DNA of 64,000 nt. Origin: Tetrastigma voinierianum (Eukaryota > Streptophyta > Magnoliopsida > Vitales > Vitaceae). The notes beneath the pieces were generated by a model, which did no database searches, had not been told where the DNA came from, and saw only the letters and a program-made list of their open reading frames with translations. Location: assembly GCA_016808115.1 (NCBI GenBank), contig JAEQBH010005426.1:148299-212298 (forward strand). The letters run 5' to 3'. The position numbers and the translations under genes were made by a program. Positions 47,476 through 58,212 of the stretch are shown here, piece after piece (position 1 is the first letter of the stretch; each line of letters starts with the position of its first letter).

Positions 47476-48467
47476 GACTTTATTTTGTTTTTATAACTCA
47501 TGTTAGTATAATATATTGCACTTGAGACTTTTATATGATATTTAGGAATTTGATTAGTTTGTGCTAAGTCAACTACTATACTGGACAAGAGGTTTGCTCA
47601 TATAATATAAGTGGTGTAATACCATTTTACATGCTCATAGCCCATATTACATATATAGTGAAATAGTACAACTTATAATGGTTATTGCAGAAATAGATAT
47701 AACTCATATATATATATATATATATTTTGCATGCTTATTACATGAATCATTGATATAATCATATAAGGAATAAAGGAAACATAATTTTGGAAAAAAACTA
47801 TAGTACACTGTACTAAACTAAATAGTTTGATTTTGGGTCGACTTATCGACCGGTTCGATTTGATTGACTTATCGATTCAGTTTCGATTTTCACCGAACTT
47901 ATCGGTCCCATTCCAATTGATCCGACTTATTGATCCGTCCGTCCGTCCTAACTTGACCAGCATGTGATCTTCGTGTCTCAGGATTATGTGTTTTCGGGTT
48001 TCAAATCAGTTCACCGGTTAGGTTTTGGACCATTGAACAACCCTATGCATCATTATATTTAAATTGTCTTACTTAATAAAAATAGAAATTATAAGTGATG
48101 TCATAAAAGTAGTAATTGTTTTTAAAATTTTTTGAAAAATACTTAGCATAGATTTTGTGATAAATATGTCATTTGTTTATATATATATATTAGTAATTAT
48201 CTATCTACATTTAAGATTTTGTGAAAAATACTTATAATAATATTGTAATTGATTTTAAAAAATGTTTGATTAATAGGAATAATAAGTTACACCACAAAAA
48301 TAGTAGTTGTTGTATTTATCTATTAGTTTGTAGATATTGTTTTTATAAATAAATGTTGCATCTTCTTTAGAAATATTATTTTATTTTATAAAATAAAAAC
48401 TCACACAACACAAATCATCCTCTTACATATTAATTAATAGTTTATTATTCTCTCTCTCTCTCTCTCT

Positions 48468-48539
<72 letters not shown>

Positions 48540-49049
48540 TTGTTTTAGTTTAATTGTTGTTATTACTTAGTAAAAGATATTAGTAAAGAATAAAATAATA
48601 AATTATATCATACAACAATAAAATTTGTAATTACACTTGTTAAGAAATCTGTTATACTTATAGATTCTTTTTTTTATACAAATAATTTACTGATTCTTAA
48701 CATAACATTTGTTACGGTTTTTGGCTATTATTTTAAATTTTTAAATTTTATTTTAGTTTTTATTTATTAAATATAATATGTCGAAATAAATAAAAATTTT
48801 AAATTACCCTACAAAAATAACAAATTCGAAAAACTATATATTTTTTATTTGATAGATTTTCACAAATTTGTGTTTACATTTTAAAATATTATTTAATTAT
48901 ATAACATAAAAATCTCAAACGCAGCATTCAATTACATCTTTAATAAATAATTTATTATTATGATATATTTAATTATTTGTGACACTCTCAAATTCTCGGG
49001 GTCACTCTTACTTTTTTTATTTTTTTATTTTACAAAGGTCTATGAACTA
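47476..49049. other. AT-rich stretch with repeats, no gene
   Basis: A+T-rich DNA without a coding domain. From about 47800 to 48045 the sequence repeats ACTTATCGA/ACTTATTGA phrases with C/G-rich gaps and ends ACAACCCTATGC, reminiscent of a hAT-type non-autonomous transposon; unproven. The (CT)n(TA)n microsatellite is at 48450-48533. At 48979 TGTGACACTCTCAAATTCTC resembles an LTR start just left of the E3 gag. Confidence 0.5.
48450..48533. repeat. (CT)n(TA)n microsatellite
   Basis: About ten CT repeats followed by roughly thirty TA repeats, with one G interruption at the end. Confidence 0.97.
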
Positions 49050-49405
49050 GTTTCAACAAGAGTTTACTAATGATATTTCCTTTAGAGTCACAAGGACTAA
49101 GATCGAGGAGTATTGGTTATGAGGTCGAGGTGCAAGCTCAGGAACCGCCTCTAGTATGGACTCATGAGGGCCCCCAACACCGCAGAGGATACACAAAGTA
49201 TTCCTCCTGCGACACGCATTCAAAGTCGACACTGGGAGTGTAAGAGATACAAGACAGGTGTTTCTACCGTGGTCGAAGACCATTTCATTAAGGAGTGTCC
49301 TGGGCTGATTGCAAAGATCAAGAGCTCACTTAATCCACTTCGCACTTTCGTAGATGAGAGCACCTTTAGAGGTCTTCAGGAGAGGTTTCTTTGAGTAGAG
49401 GGGCC
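49050..49405 (+). pseudogene. E3 gag C-terminus with zinc knuckle, degenerate
   Basis: Tail of a Ty3 Gag. Near 49255-49305 a CCHC zinc knuckle (C-x2-C-x4-H-x4-C) is recognisable across one frameshift: the first half has CFY in one frame, and the second half DHFIKECPGL follows in the next. The second cysteine of the motif reads Arg. The following sequence breaks off at the inserted LTR; gag-like GRGRG-coding sequence and a V-TRAR block resume at 51720-51830, as expected between knuckle and protease. Confidence 0.65.
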
Positions 49406-49409
49406 AAAT

Positions 49410-51703
49410 AAAACAGGCCCTAGTCTGGGGTCCTGCGGATAACTCATTAACTCATGGAAACCTGTGGATATCGGGTGTCTCGATATCACACTACCTGTCC
49501 CATATTGAGAATCTGATCTACATCATCCCCAAATATACAAAAATATATGATAGACTATTTAATCAACAGTCCATTTAACAGTCCATACAATAAAAAGGTA
49601 TACATGTTTTGCTCGAATATAATACATGACAAAAACAAAACAAAACAAAGCCTCATCCGGCTCTCATCCTCGCATGCCCATATGTGTTAGACGCCTATGA
49701 CTTGTAATTTTGCAAGAGGTCCCACGATGTATAAAGCCCTAAGAGTGATAATCTTCTACGGGCGGTTACTCCCACCTAAGTGCTCGTACAATGATCAAAC
49801 CAACCAATACACATCCAAGTGAAAATGTCTACATGAATGTTGTATGTCATGCATGGAATGTCTTCATGCCCATATCCCGAGTCACCCACCAACTCCCTCA
49901 CACATGCTTATGCCAAGTGTGATAATCGTCACTGGTAGTGCCAATGACATACACATATACCGAGCTCTTACCGGCTCACCAATACCCAATGCAAGTGCCA
50001 ATGAGCAACCAATCCCGAGTCCATCCCGACTCCTATCACACAACCCGAAGTCTATGTGATAAACATGACTGCAGGTCTTCTTTTCGGGGTAATGTAATCC
50101 TCGCATCAATACCACGGGTCTCTTACACCTATGTTTCCGTGCTTTCACTCGAGGGGTTAATCTGCTCCTTCTTGCTCCGCCTACACACATTATTTATATT
50201 TCTTTATGTTTTGGTGTCGGTGAGACATTTATCGACGCGCCCAAAGTACAAGCTCACTATCCATTCATTAACACTGACGATGAGTGACCACACCCATGCA
50301 CACACCCAACATAATACATGTCCCATATGCAATGCTAATGTGACCGTATGTTCTCATGTCACATGCATGATGCACACACATGGAACATTCTACTCAATTG
50401 TATCATGCCAAGTACCATGTGTAAACATATATAATTCACATCCATTATGTTAATACATTTAAATACACATATATTAACATATCTGACACATTTAGCATGT
50501 TATTGAATTGCCATCAATAACACAACAAAAAACACTTCACATTAAAATAGCCATTCCTAAGAATACCCAGCCATTTTAAGTCTTTAAAAAATCTGACTTA
50601 GTCCGGGAATTTAGTTCATAACTGCTAAAAATTTTAGCCACAAACTCTACCAACCGGTCTCTAGAAAATCGCTCACTATAAAATCTATAATGGGCCGGCT
50701 TCGGTCCTAGATTGATCACCCATGGCTACTGGGCAATTTCTGCAACACCTGAATATATATATATATATATTTTTAATTTATCACTTTACTGGGCCCGATC
50801 ATCAACAACCTAATCAAAACTAACCCTAAAACCCGTCGCGCACGGTCCAAAACTCACTCACAACAAAGTCCAACATGCATTTTTCTCTTAACGCTTGAAC
50901 TAAACCGCCCGGATAACCGATCTTCAAAACTCCGGTCCTGCATCGTCCGAAAACAACAGCGGCCAAAAATCCTGGGCTTGTGGTTTGCCCAAACTTGAAC
51001 ACGCCATTTACTTTAATTCTTTAAATAAAAAGAAACCCGAGAAAACCCCTACCAGGTGGAGTTTTGCCTAAACCCAAGTTTTTGTGTCCACACGCACACG
51101 CCCGCGCGGCACCAACTTTTAGTACCGGACCGCCGAGCTCGTTTACGAAAGGCTCTACCATCCTCCCCTTTCCTTTCCTCTTCCTTTCCTTTTTTCGCTT
51201 CTTTTCTGCTTTTTCCTTTCTTCCTCTACCAATTCTTTGTTCCTTTCTTTTCTTTTTATTTCTTTTCTTTGTTTTTATTTTCTTTTACTTTTTATTTTTC
51301 TTTCCTTTTTACCCAATGAATTCTTTTCTTTTTCTATTTTCTTTTCATTTTTCTTCTCATTTTCTATTTTTCTCTTCATTTTTCTTAACCTTTATTCCTT
51401 ATTGCATCATACTTCATGTGGCACTGTGAGCCACACCTTCAAGTGCACCATGGCTCTTTCAATATTTACTCTTTTTGGGGCACCAATGATGTTTTCTCCG
51501 CCCCCATGTCATCCGACACTTATGCCTCGAAAACGTGAAATTCCAACCGGTCTCTAATTCACAAATTCGATGTGGTAGCTAGATTTACAGACGCATTTCA
51601 ATCTGCTATGTCCGTTTCATCATCCGAAGATCTATGTAAAATTCCGCATGCCAATAGAAATACTATTTTACCATTTTCCAAAAATTTGATTTTCCTGGTT
51701 TCG
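49410..51703 (-). mobile_element. LTR of family E inserted in E3
   Basis: Minus-strand LTR whose start near 51703 (AAACCAGGAAAATCAAATTT) and interior match the plus-strand LTR at 44340-47475. It splits E3 gag-pol. Its R/U5-like part includes the C/T-rich tract 51160-51400, whose phenylalanine-rich plus frames are artefacts. A TATA-like ATATATATATAT lies at 50757-50770. Ends are approximate; TSD not found. Shorter than the other copy by about 0.8 kb, so one has an internal indel. Confidence 0.7.
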
Positions 51704-52140
51704 CTGCCAATGGTGTAGGGGTGCTATGGTAGAGGTAGGGGGTGAAAAGTCCCGGTGACACAGACAAAGACCGCATCAGCAGTTTATGTTGTGACTCGTG
51801 CCAGATGCGTATGCAAACTTCAAACGTTGTTGTTATAGCTTATTTCTATCCTCGAGCATGATGCATATACACAGCGGGACCAGGAGCCATGCATTCATTT
51901 GCATCTGTGCCTTTCTTTAGACTGTCGTATAGAGACCCAACCATTAGGGGGTCGTATGAGAGTTTCCCTTCTAGCAGGAGATCCGTTAGTCTCAGATAGA
52001 GTAGTCATAGATAGTAGAGTTATAATTGGGGGACAGGAGTTCCCAGTGGATCTTGTGGCCTTAGATATGAGGGATTTTGATGGTTCTCAGATGGATTGAA
52101 GGCTATCTCGCCATAGAGCCACACATTATATTGTTATAAA
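51704..52140 (+). pseudogene. E3 aspartic protease, degenerate
   Basis: Plus-strand protease. The 66-codon open stretch 51899-52099 has CRIETQPLGGRMRVSLLAGD and VIIGGQEFPVDLVALDMRDF, close to the Tekay/Del protease C-terminal half that precedes the conserved GMDWL motif. The active-site Asp region upstream (near 51880) is damaged: only a HSF-like remnant is visible before the C-R-I-E-T block. After 52099 the frame shifts within the expected GMDWLS motif. Confidence 0.85.
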
Positions 52141-52830
52141 AAGGAAGCAAAGTTGTATGGCTAGGAAATCTGAGGTAAAATTCAAGGGAATACGTAGAGA
52201 GTTATCTTCCAAGAGATCTCTCGCCATGGCAACACAGAGATGTCATGTAAGGGTCACTGTGGTTATCTAGCGATATGGAGACAGAATGGTGGGACTCTGA
52301 AGTGACAGATTCCAATAGTTAGAGAGTTCCTAGATGTATTCCCAAATGATATTGGCAGATTACCTCTAGATAGAGTAGAAGGGAGGTTCACCATTGATTT
52401 GATCCAGTGGACTGAGCTCACTTCCATTCCTCCTTATAGGATGGCTCCTTAACAGCTGAGGAGCTTAAGGCTCAATTAGAAGAATTGTCGAGTATGATCT
52501 TATCTGGCAGAGCATATCTCCATAGGAGCTCTAGTTCTCTTTTGTAAAAAGAGGGCAGGAGTTTGTGTTTGTGTATAGATTACAGGCAGCTGAACAAAGT
52601 TACCATCCGCAATCAGCATCCACTCGTTGATGAGTTATTCGATCAGCTCCAAGTGTCAGTTTTGGCTTGACATGGTGACATTCCTAGGTCATGTGATCTC
52701 TCAACAGGGGTGGCGTGGATCCCTTAAAATAGAAGCTGTGGTAAGTTTGAAACCACTAAAGAATGTGTCGTAGGTCGGCTTCCTTGGTTTAATGGGTATT
52801 ACGTATTTGTCAAGGTCTTCGATAGCACCC
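52141..52830 (+). pseudogene. E3 reverse transcriptase, internal deletion
   Basis: Plus-strand RT. VREFLDVFPNDIGRLPLDRV near 52322-52382, PPYRMAP near 52430, and fragments of ALVLFCKK and YRQLNKVTIRN near 52530-52610 are the fingers. Near 52625-52650 LFDQLQVS ends the fingers, and the next recognisable block, FLGHVISQQG near 52681-52712, belongs after the palm. The palm with the YxDD catalytic motif is therefore missing, a deletion of roughly one hundred codons. The thumb/connection follows (FLGLMGITYLSR near 52780). Confidence 0.85.
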
Positions 52831-53434
52831 ACTCAACTGCTTCGAAAAGGAAAGATGTCATATGACGTTAAAGTGGATGCTTCGCTAGAGTTTCGAGGAG
52901 TTGAAGGGCAGATTGACTTCGCCCTCCAGCCTAGCTTTACCCAATGAGAGAGATGATGGGCTTGTGGTTTACAAAGATGCTTTCTCAGAAATCTTGGTTG
53001 TGTTTTTGATGCGTAATGATGTGGTGATTTGTGTTTGGTTTCAGCAAATTTAAAGAAACATGAGGAGAATTACCCACACATGACGAGCTTTGTGCGCCGT
53101 GTTTGCCCTCAAGAGGGAGGCATTACTTATATGAAGCCTTGCATGATCTTACAGCATCGCAAGAGCCATCAATATATTTTCACCTAGAAAGAGTTAAACC
53201 CGAGGCAAAGAAGATGGCTCTGAGTTGATATGACTACGACCGTACTATCAGCACCATCCAAAGAAACTAATGCCAGCGTATGCCTTGAGTAGACTGCCAG
53301 AGAGTTCCTTCGTCCCATATGAGATCACAAAGTTATCTCTCTCCACTCACAGGATCCGAGAACTCATAAAGTGGCACAGAGGCCCAATACAGAAATGTGC
53401 ACAATGCTGGTAGGTCACATGGTCTGGGCCTCAT
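52831..53434 (+). pseudogene. E3 RNase H, degenerate
   Basis: Plus-strand RNase H. TQLLRKGKMSYD near 52829-52865 is the preceding connection. LKKHEENYPHM near 53050-53085 and HQYIFT near 53168-53188 are the conserved blocks (normally LKKHE-NYPTHDLEL and SLQYIFTQ). Then RLPESSFVPYE near 53290-53325 resembles the end of RNase H that leads to the integrase linker. Stops occur at several points. It is cut by the LTR of E4 at 53435. Confidence 0.85.
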
Positions 53435-54057
53435 CGGTCACGACCCGAGAAAGGGTGTCGCAGAACTCTGGCAGAGGCTGAGCAGGGCGCCTATGACACA
53501 CCCCCACCCCTACTAGCAGGTGATGTGCCGGCAACCCCACAGAACTCCCAGCCGACACTTCCAATGACTAGAGAATCCTGTGAAGCTAAGCCATATTGCT
53601 TGCTGGAAAACCTCAGACACAATCTCTTTTTCTTTCCAAACTGCGGATTTTATAAAATTTCTAAGAGCATAACAAATGACATAAGATATGTCCGAAAAAC
53701 CTCAGAATACCATTTACACTTCTAAAATATGGCAACCAACAACACTCTCAAAAGAGCCCTTCAAGCCTAGTCACATTTTCTCATTAAACAAAACTATGTA
53801 CATACATATGCACAACTATACAAGTTCAAAGTACTTTCATAAACATACGTTTAGTGAGTAACATAACACATATAACTAAGAGGTCGGGATTTTTTGATAT
53901 GTTCCAAAGGCCCGGTACTCTATACCCGGAAAATAATTTTTAAAACTAGGAAAATAATGAGCTAAAAGAGAGCTCAAAGGAGGTGCTTTATAAAATGTAG
54001 CTTCTTTCCTGAAAACGTCTCAAAATTCAAACTATCTTTTACAAAACATTTCGTGAA

Positions 54058-54297
54058 ACCTTGCTTGTTTTGCTATAAAAGTTTCTTAAAACTTTCCTAA
54101 AAATACTTACTGCTTTGCTATAAAAGTTTCTAAACTTTTCATAAATTGCTTCGTCATTGTTATAAAAAGTTTCTAAAATTTTTCATAAAATGTTTGCTTT
54201 CTCTGCTATAAAAGTTTCTAAAACTTTTCATAAACTCCGGCTTGTTTGTTTTGCTATAAAGCTCTTCTAAAACTTTTCATAAAATGCTTGCTTCGCT
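54058..54297. repeat. 45-bp tandem repeat, about five units
   Basis: Units start near 54071, 54116, 54159, 54207 and 54252. Each carries GCTATAAAAGTTTCTAAAAC followed by TTTTCATAAA. The core AAAAGTTTCTAAAACTTTT is an imperfect palindrome, so each unit can fold into a hairpin, and each has a TATA-box-like CTATAAAAG. Confidence 0.85.
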
Positions 54298-54717
54298 ATC
54301 GAGAGTCGATTTTAAGTCGTAGGAAACAAGTTTATAAATATAATGATCAACCACCTGAGTTTTCTTGCTTGTTGTACCCTAGTAACATGGAAACTCCGTG
54401 GTTCTACCGTGAGTCGGTGGAAGGACCCCGTGGTCCACATCACCTATTCCTACAGAATATGGTGTGGAATGTCATCACCACATAAATAGCTAGCGTGCTA
54501 ACCCTATATACCCTAGTACGTGCCATACCTTCTCCTTCTAATATGCCATAATGCATGAGCTGTTTGCCGATCGTGCAAATCTAAAAATAATGCAATTCAT
54601 GTCTCAATCTCACTCATGCACGTGCGCAATACCTCCGACCGATAATGCTTATTAAACTAGGATTTTTAAGGCTTGATTTATAAAAATATAATTTCGTTTG
54701 CTTTCCTCGCTGTTTTT

Positions 54718-54850
54718 CAAAATATGGTTTAACAAATTAAAACCATAAGCTTTAAAATATGGTTTAACAATTAAACCATGTTTAAAATATGATTGGCACA
54801 ATTCAAAACCATAAGCTTAAAATATGATTTTAACCAATCAAAACCATAAC
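54718..54850. repeat. 33-bp tandem repeat, about four units
   Basis: Repeats of AAAATATGGTTTAACAAATT then AAAACCATAAGCTT, near 54719, 54752, 54783 and 54818. Within a unit TGGTTT and AAACCA are complementary, giving a small hairpin. The later units show G-to-A changes (ATATGGTTT to ATATGATTT). Confidence 0.85.
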
Positions 54851-55570
54851 ATACCAGCATAAAAAGATTTATAACAATACGACTAGTATTGAAAATAAAA
54901 AGTTTATAACACTTAATTTTTTTCCTAAGCATACAATTGAGCACCGACTTCACAATTTCTCCGCCTCCGCTTTAAGCCATTCAATGTATTAGACCACACG
55001 CGTCATCACAACTAAGCAATTTGCACACTGTGCTATACCTCAAATTTTTCAGAAATATGTGGACCCCAAAATGCCATTCACGTATTGCACTGCATTCTGT
55101 ACTCCGCGGCTCCAGATACTCCAAAAAACACCGAAACAGCTTATTTTAAAATCCTGCTCGACTGTCCAAAACAATCCCAAAATTTCAACCCCGAACTGCT
55201 CAAAACAATCCCAATTCAACCCCGACACCGGTCCCAAAATAGTCTCAAAAATTCCTAAAAATTCCTAAACTTAGTCCAAAAATTTTGGGACTGAAATTTA
55301 TAGCCTCTCACGGCCTCTAAGCAAATCCCAATCCATTAAATGACCTTTAGGATCTAAATAACATATGAAGAGCACTCTCACTGAGCTTGATGAAACGCTT
55401 TAAGATTCTTCAGTACCACGCAGCCCTCGGCTATGCCGGATCAATCCTCGCTTCTTCTACTACTTACTCTAAACCTACTACCCACTTCATAAATCTTAGA
55501 AAGGGAAGAAAAAAAAATCTTCCTCTCTTTCACGCCCTTTCTCTCGTCCATCCCATTTGACTTTTTGTCC

Positions 55571-55571
<1 letters not shown>

Positions 55572-55629
<58 letters not shown>
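55572..55629. repeat. (TTA)n microsatellite
   Basis: About nineteen uninterrupted TTA units. The polyisoleucine frame on the minus strand is an artefact of it. Confidence 0.97.
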
Positions 55630-56168
55630 CATTTGGATATATGGTTCATATTGTCTCATTCGGGTCCGTTTCTGTCCCGAAATTTTTATTTCTCTTCAGT
55701 TCAATTTATTTTAAATGAACTTAACTCCGCATTTCCCGACTCGAGAGATTCTTGTAAAATTTTGTTCCCTGGAGTCATCAAGTAACTCACCACTTAGAAA
55801 CTGAAAAAATTCGACATTATCTTAGAATTGATTATTTCTTTCTAAGTCACTAGATTTCAGCACGAATTTAACGGCACAGCCTGGCTTTCACATCCAAGAT
55901 CTAGAGAAATTTTTTGTAGCTTTTGAACCATTATGGCAATTTATTATTATTATTATCCTTAACTAATTAGAAGTTTCCATAATTTGTACTTCACCTCCAT
56001 TCTCTCTTTAATTGCAGTACCATTCTTAGAATAATTTTACAATTTCATCCTTAAAACAACTTCCAAAAATACTACTATGGCACCTCAACTAATTAAGGGA
56101 AGCCTCAGGCACATATGCTAATTCGACTACTACATCGATCGTACATCCTCGGGGATGTGGGTGTTACA

Positions 56169-56183
56169 AATCCTCCTCCTTTA
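56169..56183 (-). other. E4 polypurine tract
   Basis: Minus strand TAAAGGAGGAGGATT directly before the LTR start TGTAACACCC. It shows that the E4 internal region lies to the right. Confidence 0.85.
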
Positions 56184-56900
56184 GGAACATTTCATTCCTC
56201 GAAATGAACAAACTAAACTCAGTAAAGAAAGGAAAATACTCTCAATCAGAACTAGTCGAGGATACCGTCGCATCTCAAGCCCCTCTCCGCTCCCAGTCGC
56301 CTCTCTCATGATTCTTCCACAGACTTTAACTGCTGAATCACCTTACTCTCAACACCTTGCTCCACGATCTACACCGCATATAGGTGTTTCTCATAAGTCA
56401 GTTCTCTCTTAAATATACGGTCGCTTCTCTCAGCACATGTGAAGGATTCGGGATGTATTTCCTTAATATCAACACATGGAAGGTGTCTTAATCCCGATAC
56501 TGTAGGTAACTTCAACTCAGAACCATCGGGCTCTACCTTTGCTCACAATCTCATAAGGCCTTATAAATCTTGACCAGCTTCGCCCTCGCTCCCCAAATCT
56601 CAAAACACCCTTCCAAGGGAAATCTTTCAAAGACCCGGGTCACCTATCTCGACCAAGTCTCTCGCGATGGTTTTCAGAGATAAACTTCTCTATCCTGCCT
56701 CTGTTGTCTCGGTTATCACTGACACTTTCACTTTCCGAAGTGACCCCACTAAACTCGGGACCCAGCCGGGCCTCCTCTCACCAACCTCATCCCAAAGACA
56801 ATGGAGTCCTACATTTTCTACCATACAACGCCCAAATGCGGAGCCATCTCTATACCGACTCGATAGCCGTTTGTCGTAGGCTTAACCCCGCCAGAACGCC
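56184..56900 (-). pseudogene. E4 integrase C-terminal part, degenerate
   Basis: Tail of the integrase of E4, a Tekay/Del-like Ty3 element. On the minus strand near 56740-56860 GIEMAPHLGVV and a WDEVGERR block are remnants of the integrase core end (normally G-APFEALYGR-CR-PL-WDEVGER). Near 56570-56640 the block KISLGRVF followed by G-E-G matches the SH3-like LKVSPWKGV-RFG--GKL segment. Just inside the polypurine tract, FRGRNVPK-like codons (56185-56215) resemble the family's C-terminal F-GR motif. The remainder of E4 is probably displaced by copia element E5 to beyond the window. Confidence 0.75.
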
Positions 56901-56959
56901 AAACCGCTGCAGTAGTTCCATAATTACCACTTGTTAGAATCACTATCCGGCTTCCTCAA

Positions 56960-57554
56960 GAAGGGTTTGGATTCCATATTTCGTAGGACATGTCCCTAGC
57001 CACCTATCTCAATGGCCTCAAAGACATAAGTATTGGGCCCCGCCTTAGGATGCACTGTAACTTATGAATCGTCCTATTGAAATTGCATAGGAGTCCATGG
57101 CTACTCAAGATTAAGATCAATCGCATAAGATCATATTCAAGGATACCGCTTAAAACTCTTAATTGTAACTGATATATTATTTCTAAGAGTTTAATCCATG
57201 TTTGGTCCTGTCCCATGTAATCGCATTACATGAAGCACCTCTCCATTAAACAAGTGTCACAATACATCAAAGAATCCGCATCAAAATTATCGTAGATTCT
57301 TAATGTTCTCGTGACCGTACTAGTAGGCCATAGATCAAAGATCCCTTACTTTGATTTACTACGCACGCTTTTAGTTATTATTTATAATCTTATCATCTCT
57401 ATATAATCACATACTGGAAATTATAGTTACATTAATAAATCTAGATTTTATGATATTTACTAAATTATACAACACATGTATAAAGAATCAAATATAGAAA
57501 ATTGTTTTCATGAAGAAGTACAAATTACATGCTTTTAGGGTACCATGCCCAACA
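56960..57554 (-). repeat. E5 3' LTR fragment
   Basis: Starts on the minus strand at 57554 with TGTTGGGCATGGTACCCTAA after a polypurine tract. It includes CCTATTGAAATTGCATAGGA near 57070, a common phrase in copia LTRs. The left junction with E4 integrase is near 56960 and uncertain. It does not show the TATA and U5 part seen at 63343-64000, so it seems truncated. Confidence 0.6.
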
Positions 57555-57566
57555 ATCTCCCATCAT
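57555..57566 (-). other. E5 polypurine tract
   Basis: Minus strand ATGATGGGAGAT directly before TGTTGGGC. TGGGAGATTGTTGG is the classical copia polypurine tract/LTR junction. Confidence 0.85.
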
Positions 57567-57589
57567 TCTAAAGCAGTGAGACATGTCTC

Positions 57590-58212
57590 AAAACCTAGTC
57601 CCCCAAGGACCCAGGAACACCTTTCAGTAAAGTCTTGCAAACGTATCTACAAGGTTCTGTTCTGGCTCTATCTTCATAACGGCTAAGTACCCTCTATGTA
57701 CGATCTCTCGATCAAATGATCCTCCCTGATGTTTCCCCTCAGATTCCTGGTTACTGGAGTTCGCACCGCTCCACTGTTGTCATAGTATAAAACAAGTGGT
57801 TTTTCCATGTTTGAATCCATTTCCTGTGATCGTTGTAGGAACTTTTGAGCCAAATTGATTCTTTAGGCCGTCGGGTCAATATATTGCTCGACTTCCATGG
57901 CTGAATCCCGCAATAGATTGTTTGGATACTTTCAGACTACCACACCACCACTCAAGAGTGAATATTGACCCAAAATGTCGACTTTCTCACTATCTCTTGT
58001 CCTGAGCTGGAAAATCATAATCGCATATCCACAGGGCCCAGTCTCCACTGAAATACGCTATTACACCCTGCTCTCCCAAGATACTTCGAGAACATGCTTC
58101 TACTACTATCCAAAATGACCCATTCCAGATCGGACGTAACGACCGATTTTCCTTACCTGATAACACTGCAGTATCGTGCCTCAGACACAACATGGTACAT
58201 GAGGTTGCCTGG
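57590..58212 (-). pseudogene. E5 RNase H domain, degenerate
   Basis: Copia RNase H remnant downstream of RT. On the minus strand near 57770-57800 LVLYYDNSGAV matches the conserved ELYCDNNGAI block, and near 57610-57720 EDHLIERSYIEGTLAVMKIE and EPEQNLVDTFARL match the later HLIREI---GDV-I-KI and NLADPFTK blocks. Upstream, 57990-58226 is a 78-codon frame that keeps AMLC-type residues of the region after RT. The polypeptide is broken by stops. Confidence 0.75.

Larger units (their letters stand above)
49050..53434 (+). mobile_element. E3: Tekay/Del-like gag-pol remnant, plus strand
   Basis: A plus-strand Ty3 remnant: gag zinc knuckle (49255-49305), protease (51880-52110), RT (52320-52830) and RNase H (52830-53330), in the normal order. 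A minus-strand LTR occupies 49410-51703 between the knuckle and protease, and E4's 3' LTR cuts it at 53435. The integrase part is absent from the window. No 5' LTR is clearly paired with it. The LTR at 44340-47475 has the right orientation but lacks a PBS. Confidence 0.8.
53435..56168 (-). repeat. E4 3' LTR
   Basis: On the minus strand it starts TGTAACACCCACATCCCCGA at 56168, immediately after a polypurine tract, and ends near 53435, where the plus strand reads GGTCACGACCCGAGAAAGGG (typical of a ...GTGACA LTR end). About 2.7 kb. It interrupts E3 on the left. Inside are a 45-bp tandem repeat (54058-54297), a 33-bp repeat (54718-54850) and (TTA)n (55572-55629). Short frames inside are not called. 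Confidence 0.75.

Noticed and set aside
51056..51557. Phe/Leu-rich frames resembling transmembrane proteins
   Set aside because: C/T-rich leader part of a minus-strand LTR; no other support.
44340..53434. LTR 44340-47475 as the 5' LTR of E3
   Set aside because: Orientation fits, but no primer binding site follows the LTR, and 1.6 kb of unrelated AT-rich DNA precedes gag. Left as an open possibility only.
55441..55659. Small protein with a polyisoleucine run
   Set aside because: Direct translation of the (TTA)n microsatellite.
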